A stretch of 31,525 bases of DNA from Butyrivibrio sp. UBA3740 (GTDB lineage Bacteria; Bacillota; Clostridia; Lachnospirales; Lachnospiraceae). Both the position numbers and the translations under genes were made by a program. Shown in pieces: positions 1-8,563 of this stretch (positions within the stretch are counted from its first letter, which is position 1; every line of letters starts with the position of its first letter). The stretch lies in contig DFGW01000076.1 in assembly GCA_002372465.1 (NCBI GenBank), positions 1,040 to 32,564 on the forward strand, read 5' to 3'. Below the pieces are notes generated by a model, which was given only the letters and a program-made list of their open reading frames with translations, was not told where the DNA came from and ran no database searches.

Positions 1-383
1 CCGTTCATCTCGGCAAACTCAGCCTCAAGCTCACTGGCCTTGATTCCATCTTCGTCAGTAAAATCTTCCTTGGCGTAGATGGCATCCTTTTCCTTCATAA
101 CCTCGAAAAGTCTGGCATTACCTGCAATAACAGTATCAAGAACCACGTTGTCATCGTACTTGAAGTGGTCCTGTTCCAGGAAGGAAAGACGCTGACCGGG
201 AGTAATGGCAATATCTCCGTTGGTGGTCTCAATCTGTCCTGAAAGGATCTTAAGGAAGGTTGACTTACCGGCTCCGTTTGCTCCGATAATTCCATAGCAG
301 TTACCTTCTGTAAACTTGATATTTACATCTTCAAAGAGAGCTTTCTTTCCAACTCTCAAGGTTACGTTATTAGCACTAATCAT
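1..383 (-). CDS. ABC-F family ATPase, N-terminal part (runs off left edge)
   Basis: Reading the minus strand from the ATG at 383-381 gives an open frame to the window edge (127 codons), beginning MISANNVTLRVGKKALFEDV and containing the Walker A motif GANGAGKST at about residues 34-42. A further stretch around residues 66-76 (GQRLSFLEQDH) is typical of the ABC-F subfamily close to YbiT/YkpA: soluble twin-ATPase proteins that act on ribosomes and have no membrane domain. A GAGG ribosome binding site lies 7 bases before the ATG, and a good promoter lies at 434-462. Only the start of the first ATPase domain is visible, so the subgroup, and whether it is a housekeeping factor or an antibiotic-protection protein, cannot be decided; the sequence resembles the housekeeping type. 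Confidence 0.85.
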   Translation of the reverse strand, partial: MISANNVTLRVGKKALFEDVNIKFTEGNCYGIIGANGAGKSTFLKILSGQIETTNGDIAITPGQRLSFLEQDHFKYDDNVVLDTVIAGNARLFEVMKEKDAIYAKEDFTDEDGIKASELEAEFAEMN

Positions 384-433
384 TTAAAAACCTCAATATT
401 CTATATAAAATTCTACCTTTAACAACAGTCTGT

Positions 434-462
434 ATTATATGAGAATTGTCGCTAAAAAGCAA
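434..462 (-). promoter_or_regulatory. Promoter of the ABC-F gene
   Basis: On the minus strand, TTGCTT (462-457) and a perfect TATAAT (439-434) are separated by 17 bases. Transcription would start near 427, about 45 bases before the ABC-F start codon. Confidence 0.6.
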
Positions 463-469
463 CAGCATT

Positions 470-510
470 AACAATAAAGAAAAAGAACCGGCAGCCTGAT
501 TGACTGCCGG
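470..510 (-). terminator. Intrinsic terminator after the EAL gene
   Basis: A 7-bp GC-rich stem (ccggcag 488-494 with ctgccgg 504-510, 9-base loop) is followed on the minus strand by a T-rich tract at 487-474. It sits 12 bases past the EAL gene stop and ends the long minus-strand series. Confidence 0.8.
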
Positions 511-522
511 CACGTATCTTAA

Positions 523-2415
523 TTATGTGCTGTACTTTTCTATAAATTCCTCCATTGGGAGCGGCTTTGAGAAGTAATATCCCTGCAGGAAGTCACAGCC
601 AATATCTCTCATGATGTTGGCCATATCCTCGTTCTCAATACCTTCCGCTGTCACAGTGAATTTCATATGCTTAAAGGCCTGTATCATGTTGGGGAGTATC
701 TCATCAGGTTCGCTTATGTAGTCCCAGACAAGGCTCATATCCAGCTTGACATTGATAAACGGGCATTTCTTAAGCCTTGTCAGGTTGGAATAACCGGTAC
801 CGTAATCATCAAGCACGAACTTAAAGTTCTTGGCATCCATGGCTTGCATCTGTCTTCTAAGGAAGCTGTCATCTTCCATGGACTCCTCTGTAATTTCCAG
901 ATGAATACTCCTTGGATCAATATCATATTTTTTGATTATTGCATCATATCTCTCATCAAGGTCAGGTCTCATGAACTGAATGGGTGAAAGATTGACGTTG
1001 ATCCAGGAGACACCCAATTTATCCAGGGAATTCTCTTTGACAAACCTTACAGTTTTCTCAAAAACCTGCTCTCCCAGTTTGTTGATACGTCCATTTCTCT
1101 CTGCAATCGGGATAAAAACTGTCGGAGGAATCAGATTGCCTGAATCATCCCTTATCCTTGAGAGTGCCTCAGCTCCCACAATTTCCCCATTAGTTGCTCT
1201 GACAATAGGCTGAAGATATACTTCAGCACTGTCCTCGTCAACAACCTTCTCCAAAAGTCTTTTAACAGTGGTCTCTTTCTCGTTGCTCTCAATTGCTAAT
1301 CTGTCAAGGGCAATCGGCTCCGTAGCATCAAGCTTATCCGCCTTCTCCATAGCCAGGATCATGGCATTAAGCAGTGCATCTGCTGATTCCACGGAATCAG
1401 ACATCTCAACCGTCACAAATTCCGCTTCCAGATAAAGCTCCAGGTCATCAGCTGTCCAGGGCTGATCAAAACGACTTCCTATCAGCCCCATGGCATGCTC
1501 CATGGGCATATCTTTATCTCCAAGGATAATAAACCTTCCTTTTCTATAATAGAAAATAAGATAATCCTGGAAGTTTTCCACCAAATAGTTGGAGATCAGT
1601 GAAATACCCCTGTCTATCTGGCGTCCGCCATAGATATCTCTCATCTCATGATAGTTGTGGACAACTATCCCAAGCGCCTTATGGTGGAGTTTGCCGTTAT
1701 TCTCATCAATGTAGTCACGGAAAGCTGTGCTGTTAAATATAGGTCCTCGAAGCTCCAGATAAAACTCAGGGTTCTGGAAGGTCAGATAAAGGACAATAAT
1801 AGCCATGAGGCAGAAGGTGTCCATAAGAAGTAGCCTTGGATACATTCCCCTCGCAGTGATACCCACCACCAGTAACAGATTGACAAGGAGGATACTGTAC
1901 CGATGGCGCCTTCTGGGCACACGTCTTCTGTATGCAAAAATAACAAAGAATGAAAAAATAAGATAAAGATAGAAAATATAATAAACCAGATTATAAAGCT
2001 GTCCGGAATGATATCCATCTTCCCGGATGCTAAAGACAAGCCCCGTCCAGGGACTTGATAAGGTTATCACAATAGCAACAATAAAAGGAAGCCTGAGGAG
2101 TGCCCCTTGCAGCAGCTTTTTCGAGGGATCCAGCCTGAAAACATTTGCCGTATATTCAAAGAACACATAGGCTCTGGCAAAGAAAAAAGCAAAATAAAGG
2201 GCGTTTAAGACATACAAAACAGCCACAGTATGCTGAGTATAATGCTCATCCGCCCAGCTGGAAACAATGTCAAGAAAAATGACCGCACTATTCACAATAA
2301 GGGTGTTCAGGAAATTCCCGTTCATCCTTATTGGCAGTCGCGGTAAAGAAAAATAGAATAAAAGAATTATAGTCAGCACTAGCAAGCTGGGAACTGCAAA
2401 GCTATAATCCCACAT
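523..2415 (-). CDS. Membrane c-di-GMP phosphodiesterase (7TM - degenerate GGDEF - EAL)
   Basis: Predicted 630-residue membrane protein. Residues 1-215 hold about seven hydrophobic segments, a likely sensor. Residues 240-370 look like a GGDEF fold without its signature (YRKGRFIIL where GGDEF would be), so no cyclase activity is expected. Residues 398-630 form an EAL domain with the usual catalytic set: EAL at 416-418, the Asn of INVNLSP, the Glu of LEITEES, both Asp of LDDYGTGYS, the Lys of VKLD, TAEGIEN and LQGYYFSKP. An active EAL hydrolyses c-di-GMP to pGpG. I chose the ATG at 2415 because AAGAGG lies 5 bases upstream; a GTG at 2421 overlaps that site. It begins 9 bases after the thrH stop, so the two are probably co-transcribed. 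The sensed signal is unknown. Confidence 0.85.
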   Translation of the reverse strand: MWDYSFAVPSLLVLTIILLFYFSLPRLPIRMNGNFLNTLIVNSAVIFLDIVSSWADEHYTQHTVAVLYVLNALYFAFFFARAYVFFEYTANVFRLDPSKKLLQGALLRLPFIVAIVITLSSPWTGLVFSIREDGYHSGQLYNLVYYIFYLYLIFSFFVIFAYRRRVPRRRHRYSILLVNLLLVVGITARGMYPRLLLMDTFCLMAIIVLYLTFQNPEFYLELRGPIFNSTAFRDYIDENNGKLHHKALGIVVHNYHEMRDIYGGRQIDRGISLISNYLVENFQDYLIFYYRKGRFIILGDKDMPMEHAMGLIGSRFDQPWTADDLELYLEAEFVTVEMSDSVESADALLNAMILAMEKADKLDATEPIALDRLAIESNEKETTVKRLLEKVVDEDSAEVYLQPIVRATNGEIVGAEALSRIRDDSGNLIPPTVFIPIAERNGRINKLGEQVFEKTVRFVKENSLDKLGVSWINVNLSPIQFMRPDLDERYDAIIKKYDIDPRSIHLEITEESMEDDSFLRRQMQAMDAKNFKFVLDDYGTGYSNLTRLKKCPFINVKLDMSLVWDYISEPDEILPNMIQAFKHMKFTVTAEGIENEDMANIMRDIGCDFLQGYYFSKPLPMEEFIEKYST

Positions 2416-2424
2416 AAACACCTC

Positions 2425-3027
2425 TTAACTAAGTGTGCGTTTTATGGCATCAAGAAGATCATTGTAATCCTCAAAAGCAGGAAGATCAGGATAATCCGCC
2501 TTGATCTTGTCTGTAGAGCGGAAAAGAAATCCTGCCTTAGATGCCTGTATCATTGCAAGATCATTATATGAGTCTCCGCTGGCAATTGTTTCGTAGCCGA
2601 TTGACTGTAAAGCCTTGACCGTAGAGAGCTTGGAATTTTCGCATCTCATCTTAAAGCCTGTTATCTCACCGCTTTCAGCCACCTCAAGAGTGTTGCAGAA
2701 AATAGTTGGCCATCCAAGCTTCTCCATAAGCGGAGTTGCAAACTGTGTAAAGGTATCACTGATGATTATGACCTGGGTTATCTTTCGAAGCTCATCCAAG
2801 AACTCCTTGGCCCCGGGAAGGGGATCAATCTTTCCGATGGTCTCATGGATTTCTTTTAATCCAAGGCCATGCTCCTTAAGGATCCCAAGTCTCCATTTCA
2901 TAAGCTTGTCATAATCAGGTTCATCTCTGGTGGTTCTCTTAAGTTCCGGAATACCGCTCTCCTTTGAAAAAGCTATCCAGATTTCCGGAACCAGTACTCC
3001 CTCAAGATCCAAGCAAACAATATTCAT
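2425..3027 (-). CDS. thrH: ThrH-like phosphoserine phosphatase / homoserine phosphotransferase
   Basis: 200-residue HAD-family enzyme. The start MNIVCLDLEGVLVPEIWIAF matches the ThrH subgroup, which has DLEG in place of the usual HAD DxDG; other HAD motifs are IISDTF near residue 90 and SGDSYND near 149. ThrH of Pseudomonas dephosphorylates phosphoserine and can transfer the phosphate to homoserine, linking serine and threonine synthesis. The length agrees with the family. The longer start at 3042 would place the ribosome binding site inside the gene; the ATG at 3027 has GAGGAG 7 bases upstream, so I use it. It lies 70 bases after the Cof gene and just before the EAL gene. The subgroup is confident from the motif; the actual substrate here is inferred. 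Confidence 0.85.
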   Translation of the reverse strand: MNIVCLDLEGVLVPEIWIAFSKESGIPELKRTTRDEPDYDKLMKWRLGILKEHGLGLKEIHETIGKIDPLPGAKEFLDELRKITQVIIISDTFTQFATPLMEKLGWPTIFCNTLEVAESGEITGFKMRCENSKLSTVKALQSIGYETIASGDSYNDLAMIQASKAGFLFRSTDKIKADYPDLPAFEDYNDLLDAIKRTLS

Positions 3028-3097
3028 ACCATTTCTCCTCATTTCAGTAATTTATATACTGTTGCAGTTTAACACATTAACGTGCTAGAGACAACCA

Positions 3098-3910
3098 TTA
3101 ATCTAATGCACCTAAGATAAATTCCGCAAGGCCATCGTTATCATTGTCAAATCTGGTTATCACGTCAGCGCTACTTTTTACAAGGTCCGTCCCGTTTATC
3201 ATGGCGATCCCACAGCCGGCTGCCTGTATCATGGAACAGTCGTTTTGCTCATCTCCTGCCGCATAGGTATCTTTGATATCTACTCCAAGAAGATCCGCAA
3301 GCCTCTTAACTGCGCTCCCCTTTCCCGCCTCCGAGGGAAATATCTCCATGTAATAAGGATTGGAATAAAGAAGTGTAAGCCTCTCTCCCACCATATCCTT
3401 AAGGGCCAGCCTGAACCTCTCCTGCTTGTCATGATCATGAAGCTCAATGGCTATCATCTTGGAAGGAGGCTCTTTTATATACTCAAGAACATCTTCCGTA
3501 ACAATAAGCGGAGTCTTGATAACCCTTCGGTAATAGTCCATGCACTCCCCATTGTGCCTTGAAACTATGTGGTCCTCATTGTAGGTATGACAGTGTACTC
3601 CGTATTCATCTGCAAGATCCAGAATCTTCGGGACAAGCTCTAAGGGCACTCCTGTCTTAAATATGTATCTGCTTTCGTCAACACTGTAAATCTCGGTTCC
3701 ATTCGAACCGCATAAAAAACTCCCCTTGAAATCAAGTTCAAGCCCAGTGTACACCGCTTTAGCACTATCAATAGCTCTTCCTGTATTTATACAGAAATAA
3801 TTCCCCGCTTCAGTGAACTTTTTAAGAGCCTCCAATGTCTTCGTGGTGATGCGCTTTTCCCTGTTAAGGAGAGTCCCATCCAGATCAAAGAAAAATATCT
3901 TTTTACCCAT
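3098..3910 (-). CDS. Cof-type HAD-IIB sugar-phosphate/nucleotide phosphatase
   Basis: 270-residue HAD hydrolase of the Cof/YidA type. Motif I is FFFDLDGTLL (nucleophile Asp near residue 9), motif II is INTGR, and motif IV is AAGDEQNDCSM near residue 220, with a IIB-type cap between. The family removes phosphate from sugar phosphates, FMN or other small metabolites; the substrate cannot be read from sequence. The upstream small gene stops at 3912 and the ATG at 3910 follows after one base, with GAAGGA just upstream inside that gene, which suggests translational coupling. A TTG at 3922 is an alternative start. Confidence 0.85.
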   Translation of the reverse strand: MGKKIFFFDLDGTLLNREKRITTKTLEALKKFTEAGNYFCINTGRAIDSAKAVYTGLELDFKGSFLCGSNGTEIYSVDESRYIFKTGVPLELVPKILDLADEYGVHCHTYNEDHIVSRHNGECMDYYRRVIKTPLIVTEDVLEYIKEPPSKMIAIELHDHDKQERFRLALKDMVGERLTLLYSNPYYMEIFPSEAGKGSAVKRLADLLGVDIKDTYAAGDEQNDCSMIQAAGCGIAMINGTDLVKSSADVITRFDNDNDGLAEFILGALD

Positions 3911-3911
3911 T

Positions 3912-4166
3912 TTATCCTTCAACTATGAGGTAGCGTCCGTCTCCCACGTCAAAGACTTCATCGGCATCAAGGACATTTCCGCCCTCGGTGTCAACTCCTG
4001 ACTCCTCAAAGTATTCCTCAACTTCTTCTACTCCATCTACGACCACTGCCATACAATCCTCCAGGAAAGCCTCTGCTTCCTCCATATTGCTGGCTACGTC
4101 CTCAGGAAATAGCTGTCCCTGATTTTCAAGAAAACATCTCAGAACCGCTTCGTCATACTCGTGCAT
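3912..4166 (-). CDS. Small acidic protein of unknown function
   Basis: I do not recognise this family for certain. The predicted 84-residue product begins MHEYDEAVLRCFLENQGQLF, is strongly acidic (a run rich in Glu and Asp at about residues 25-65) and has no signal peptide or membrane segment. Its pattern of a helical N-terminal half followed by a short beta-rich tail (RYLIVEG) looks like a folded domain. It is clearly a real gene: GGAGG lies 5 bases before the ATG at 4166, it is packed between maf (18-base gap) and the Cof phosphatase (1-base gap), and the frame is uninterrupted. A GTG at 4181 is a less likely start. Context suggests co-expression with phosphate metabolism genes, nothing more. 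Confidence 0.75.
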   Translation of the reverse strand: MHEYDEAVLRCFLENQGQLFPEDVASNMEEAEAFLEDCMAVVVDGVEEVEEYFEESGVDTEGGNVLDADEVFDVGDGRYLIVEG

Positions 4167-4184
4167 AAAAACCTCCAACACTGG

Positions 4185-4769
4185 TTATAATAAATGATTT
4201 GCTTTTAATTCCTGATAGAGCCTTGCCACCGGCAGTCCCACAACATTGTAATAGTCGCCATCGATACCGGTTATGTATTTGCCAAACTGCCCCTGGATAC
4301 CATAAGCTCCTGCCTTGTCCAGTGGTTCGCCGCTGTCTGCATATTCCTGTATCTCTTCATCTGTCATGGCCGATACATGCACCTTCGTGCACTCGCTGAA
4401 GGTTACATGCTTTGTCTCGTTATTGTCCACAAAAAATAACGTCACACCGGTAAAAACACTGTGGGTCCTGCCCTGGAGCATCTTCACCATCTCAAATGCT
4501 TCCTGACTTCCGGCAGGTTTTCCCAACACTCTATGGTTATATGATACAACGGTGTCTGCGCCTATTACAACCAAACCTTGACGACTTTCCGTTAAATTTT
4601 TATGAAATATTTCGGAAGCTTTTTTAAGAGAAAGCTCCTCGACAATTTTATCCGGTTCAACCTCATCGCAGTTTTCCTCAGAAACTGCCGGTATGACCTC
4701 AAATTCCGCTATCACCTTTGCAAGGAGTTCTTTCCTTCTAGGCGAACCGGAGGCCAGAATATACCTCAT
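4185..4769 (-). CDS. maf: Maf family nucleoside triphosphate pyrophosphatase
   Basis: 194-residue Maf protein, which hydrolyses non-canonical or surplus NTPs to NMP and pyrophosphate and in Bacillus also affects septum formation. Visible motifs are the N-terminal ILASGSPRRKELL, the acidic GADTVV with its catalytic Asp near residue 76, the KP of VLGKPAG, and the C-terminal DKAGAYGIQG. Length is normal. The ATG at 4769 has GGAGG 5 bases upstream; more upstream starts overlap the ppk stop codon. It lies 14 bases after ppk, so it is in the same transcript. dTTP/UTP versus other-base specificity is not assigned. Confidence 0.92.
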   Translation of the reverse strand: MRYILASGSPRRKELLAKVIAEFEVIPAVSEENCDEVEPDKIVEELSLKKASEIFHKNLTESRQGLVVIGADTVVSYNHRVLGKPAGSQEAFEMVKMLQGRTHSVFTGVTLFFVDNNETKHVTFSECTKVHVSAMTDEEIQEYADSGEPLDKAGAYGIQGQFGKYITGIDGDYYNVVGLPVARLYQELKANHLL

Positions 4770-4783
4770 TACATCCTCCAACA

Positions 4784-6937
4784 TCACGCCTTGGGGTTCT
4801 TTTCGGGAACAAATACCCTGCTGACCCCTTCAGGCTTTTTGGATGACACCAGTGCCTCATCCCCAAATATCTTCTGGGAGTTGACCTTCTTAACATCACC
4901 CTTAATATCTTTACTGGTTCTTTTCACATAGATGCCCTGATCATTCATGACATGAGCCTTTACGTTATCCTTAAGCTCCGTGTCAAGAATATGCCATAGC
5001 TTTGCCCTTAGCCTCTCGTCCTCCACAGGGAAAAGAATCTCTACCCTTCGTTCAAGGTTTCTGGGCATCCAGTCAGCACTGCTGGCGAAGAACTCAGGAC
5101 TTCCGCCGTTCTCAAAATAGAAAATCCTGGAATGCTCAAGGAAGTTGCCCACAATGGACCTGACGGTAATGTTCTCACTCACCCCCGGGATACCTGCCCT
5201 AAGACAGCAGATTCCTCTGACGATAAGGTCCACCTTAACTCCTGCACTGCTGGCTTTATAAAGAGCAGCAATTACATCCTTGTGACAGATGGCATTCATT
5301 TTGGCAACGATTCTTGCCGGTTCTCCCGCTCTGGCATGCTCCTCTTCTCTCTTTATGAGTTGCAGGATCCTGTCCTTAAGCCACAAAGGAGCCAGAGACA
5401 GCTTGTTCCATCCAAGAGGCTCCGAATATCCGGAGAGCATGTTGAACACAGCAGTAGCATCCTCACCGATTGCCGGAACACAGGTGAAAAGACCTACATC
5501 CGTATATTGACGTGCTGTAGCATCGTTGTAGTTACCGGTGGCCAGATGCACGTATCTCTTTATTCCATCCTCTTCCCTTCTGACAACAAGGGTGATCTTA
5601 CAGTGGGTCTTAAGTCCCACAAGTCCGTAGATTACATGGCAGCCGGCCTTCTCAAGCATCCTTGCCCAGACGATGTTGTTCTCCTCATCAAATCTGGCCT
5701 TGAGCTCTACCAGAACCGTTACCTGCTTGCCGTTGTCTGCAGCCTTTGCAAGAGCTGCAATGATCGGGGAATTACCGCTTACTCTGTAGAGAGTCTGCTT
5801 AATGGCAAGAACATTGGGGTCAATTGCTGCCTCCTCAACAAATCTCACCACATTTTCAAAGGTCTGGTAAGGGTGGTGCATCAGAACATCGCCCTTTGAG
5901 ATCACTTCAAAGATATTCTCTCCGTTATCAAACTCAGGCACAGGCTGAGGCGGAAGGTAACCGTGCTCCTTCTCGTCATCAAAGCCCTCCAGCTTGTACA
6001 TCTTCATAAGATAGGTCAGATCCAGGGGGCCATCTATGTTATATATCTCGTTGCTCTCAACTCCCAGATCGCCTGCTATTATCTTAAGGAGCTTTTTATC
6101 TATTCCGGAAGGAACCTCAAGCCTTATGGCCTGGCCCCACTGACGGCGCTTTATCTGCTTCTCGATCTCTTTTAACAGATCCTCAGCCTCATCCTCGTCG
6201 ATGGAAAGGTCGGCATTTCTTCCAACCCTGTAGGGTGCGCTCTCAAGAACCTCATAGTTCAAAAAGAGCTTGCTCATATTCCTCTTGATAAGGTCCTCCA
6301 GAAGCATGACCTTCCTGGGGCAGATCCCGTTGTACTCACAGGGGATCTCAATGATTCTTGGCAGAACGTCAGGCACCTGAACCGTTGCAAAGTCCACATC
6401 ATCCTTACCCTTTTTCTTTTTAAGAAGTGCGCCGATATTCAGGGTCTTGTTCCTTATAAGAGGAAAAGGCCTCGAAGAATCCACTGCCATGGGGGTAAGA
6501 ACAGGATAAACAAAGTCGTCGAAATAGCGATCCACATACTCCTGGTCCTTCTTGCTAAGGTCGCTTCCGTCCGATATGAAAAGACCTTTCTCCTGAAGCA
6601 TGGGGATCAGCTGACGATTATAGATCTCGTACTGCTTGTCGACAAATCTGTGGACCTGGGAAAGAACCTCGGACAGCTGCTCAGAGGCAGTCATCCCGGC
6701 AATATCCAGCTTCTTGTAGCCCGCATTTATCATGTCCTTTAAGGAAGCCACCCTTACCATAAAGAACTCGTCCAGGTTGCTGGCTGAAATGCTAAGGAAC
6801 TTAAGCCTTTCAAACAAAGGATTGGAATCATCCTCTGCCTCTGAAAGAACCCTTTCATTGAACTGAAGCCAGCTCAGCTCCCTGTTTATATATAATTTGG
6901 GGTCATCGTAATCAACAATGATTTTTTCTTTTGCCAT
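4784..6937 (-). CDS. ppk: Polyphosphate kinase (PPK1)
   Basis: 717-residue PPK1, which reversibly polymerises the gamma phosphate of ATP into inorganic polyphosphate. The N-terminal domain opens with YINRELSWLQFNERVL and SNLDEFFMVRVASLKD; the two C-terminal phospholipase-D-like domains carry the HxK-type sites, H445 in GLKTHCK (the autophosphorylated His by analogy with E. coli H435) and H602 in LEHSRIFYFENGG. ATP-site residues such as RYVHLATGNYND and SADWMPRN are present. Length is standard. GAGGT lies 7 bases before the ATG. It follows the Ppx-like phosphatase by 27 bases, so both the maker and the likely breaker of polyphosphate are on one transcript. Confidence 0.95.
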   Translation of the reverse strand: MAKEKIIVDYDDPKLYINRELSWLQFNERVLSEAEDDSNPLFERLKFLSISASNLDEFFMVRVASLKDMINAGYKKLDIAGMTASEQLSEVLSQVHRFVDKQYEIYNRQLIPMLQEKGLFISDGSDLSKKDQEYVDRYFDDFVYPVLTPMAVDSSRPFPLIRNKTLNIGALLKKKKGKDDVDFATVQVPDVLPRIIEIPCEYNGICPRKVMLLEDLIKRNMSKLFLNYEVLESAPYRVGRNADLSIDEDEAEDLLKEIEKQIKRRQWGQAIRLEVPSGIDKKLLKIIAGDLGVESNEIYNIDGPLDLTYLMKMYKLEGFDDEKEHGYLPPQPVPEFDNGENIFEVISKGDVLMHHPYQTFENVVRFVEEAAIDPNVLAIKQTLYRVSGNSPIIAALAKAADNGKQVTVLVELKARFDEENNIVWARMLEKAGCHVIYGLVGLKTHCKITLVVRREEDGIKRYVHLATGNYNDATARQYTDVGLFTCVPAIGEDATAVFNMLSGYSEPLGWNKLSLAPLWLKDRILQLIKREEEHARAGEPARIVAKMNAICHKDVIAALYKASSAGVKVDLIVRGICCLRAGIPGVSENITVRSIVGNFLEHSRIFYFENGGSPEFFASSADWMPRNLERRVEILFPVEDERLRAKLWHILDTELKDNVKAHVMNDQGIYVKRTSKDIKGDVKKVNSQKIFGDEALVSSKKPEGVSRVFVPEKNPKA

Positions 6938-6964
6938 AGTGATACCTCGTCAGGTTTTAGATAT

Positions 6965-8512
6965 TTAGAAGGTTCTCTTTTGTCTGATAATAGGTCTTAT
7001 TCCGAATACTTCTTCAAAGAAGTTTGCCCTGTTGCCAAAAAGCCCCTTCTCCAGAGTGATGTCCGCTCTGGTGTCAATATATATTATCATCTCTTTGTCT
7101 TTCAGAGAGACTTTAATATCCTTGAACTTTTGCTTGTGTGTTCTGTCAAGGCCGTTAGTTACACGAAGGATTGCAGTAAGCTTCGCAACCTTTAAGTAGT
7201 CCTCTTGGGAAAGGCCCTCAAGGAAAGGACTCCTACTGTCATAGTGATCAAAATCCTCGTGATTGTACCTGACCACATTTGCCACTATCTGCCTCTCCTT
7301 GTGGGAAAGACCTATGATCTCAGTGGACATGATGATGTTATAGGAGCAGTCCCCAAGATTTACCATGCTGATATATTTACCGCAGTCATGGAGCATTGTT
7401 GCCACCTGCAAAAGAAGTCTGTCCCTTTTTGAAAGGCCGTGTATCTTCTTGGTGTTGTCAAAGATGGTGGCTGCTATCTGCCACAGAGTCTCGCGTCTGC
7501 TCTTACTGCCCATGTAGCGCTTCGAAATATTCTGAGCACAGGATACAATGTCCTGCTCGAAGTCGTGGGGAGTCTTGATAAAGTTCTTTTTCTCAGCATA
7601 CTCGTAGGCTATGCCATCGCATAAGCTCACGCCCGGTGCCCACAGATGCTCTGCCTTGGTGATATCAAGAATACACTTGATAAGGATGGCAGACACGTAC
7701 AGAAGAGGTATGTTATCCTCAGGAATGTTGAAGCGTTTTGCCACCTCTATGGAATTCTTGTCGGCAGCGTTGTCCAAAAAGCCGTTGTACTCACTGGCAG
7801 AGGTATATCCCACCTGCCCGGGCTCATTCTTGATTCGTCGAAGGACCGGGGATACATAGTCATCGATGATGATAAGATTCTCTATCTTCCTGTCCTTTAG
7901 ATACATCTTGGAAAAGACAGCCAGCTGTGTATTTACGAGTTCGGATATAAGCTCAAAGTACTTAAGCCTTGTAGCCTGAACGGTATTCATGATGGCATGG
8001 AGCCTCAGCACTCCGGTCTTCAGGTTCTGGGTCGCCACCAGGGCATCCTTTTCGAAAAGAGATATCTGTATGCTTCCACCGCCGATATCTATGATGGCTG
8101 TGGGCTTTTTGATGACCTCCTTGAACTGGTCACCCTTAAGGGCGATGGACTTGTAATCTAAGAACCTTTGCTCAGAGTTACTAAGCACGTCTACCTGTAT
8201 ATGGGTCCTTTGCTTTATAAGCTCCTGGAGCACAACAAAGTCCCTGGTCTCTCTTACGGCGCTGGTTCCATAGGCCTTGTAGTGCGTCGCACCGTACCCT
8301 TTCATGATCTGGCGAAATTCCGAAAGGATCCTTAGCATCTCATCCATATGACTAATGCTGATCTGGCCGGTAGCATAGGTCTCGCTTCCCAGATCCATAC
8401 GATGACGGATGTGATCCAGCTCTCTTACGCCGTTCTTCTCAGACAGCTCAAATATCTTAAGGGCCATCTCATATGATCCCAAATCAATAGCAGCAAAAAC
8501 TTCTCCGTTCAT
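6965..8512 (-). CDS. ppx: Ppx/GppA-family exopolyphosphatase with C-terminal HD-like domain
   Basis: 515-residue protein of the ASKHA fold. The ATPase-like part shows AAIDLGSYEMAL at the N terminus, YGTSAVRETRD near residue 90, and the phosphate loop IDIGGGSIQIS near 142. From about residue 310 an HD-like helical domain follows, with LHDCGKYI and YNHEDFD. This two-part build matches long Ppx enzymes such as E. coli Ppx (513 residues), which shorten polyphosphate from its ends and can cleave pppGpp. I chose the ATG at 8512 because CGGAG lies 7 bases upstream; the ATG at 8539 has no good site. Its place directly before ppk supports the polyphosphate role over a pure (p)ppGpp role, but both remain possible. 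Confidence 0.88.
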   Translation of the reverse strand: MNGEVFAAIDLGSYEMALKIFELSEKNGVRELDHIRHRMDLGSETYATGQISISHMDEMLRILSEFRQIMKGYGATHYKAYGTSAVRETRDFVVLQELIKQRTHIQVDVLSNSEQRFLDYKSIALKGDQFKEVIKKPTAIIDIGGGSIQISLFEKDALVATQNLKTGVLRLHAIMNTVQATRLKYFELISELVNTQLAVFSKMYLKDRKIENLIIIDDYVSPVLRRIKNEPGQVGYTSASEYNGFLDNAADKNSIEVAKRFNIPEDNIPLLYVSAILIKCILDITKAEHLWAPGVSLCDGIAYEYAEKKNFIKTPHDFEQDIVSCAQNISKRYMGSKSRRETLWQIAATIFDNTKKIHGLSKRDRLLLQVATMLHDCGKYISMVNLGDCSYNIIMSTEIIGLSHKERQIVANVVRYNHEDFDHYDSRSPFLEGLSQEDYLKVAKLTAILRVTNGLDRTHKQKFKDIKVSLKDKEMIIYIDTRADITLEKGLFGNRANFFEEVFGIRPIIRQKRTF

Positions 8513-8563
8513 GGCTTTACTCCGTAAAAGCCCACGCATAAAGGTCCGTGAGCCAAAATTCAG

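Noticed and set aside
5132..5899. 255-codon plus-strand open frame opposite ppk
   Set aside because: It lies wholly antisense to a clear PPK1 gene, has no family resemblance and no good ribosome binding site.
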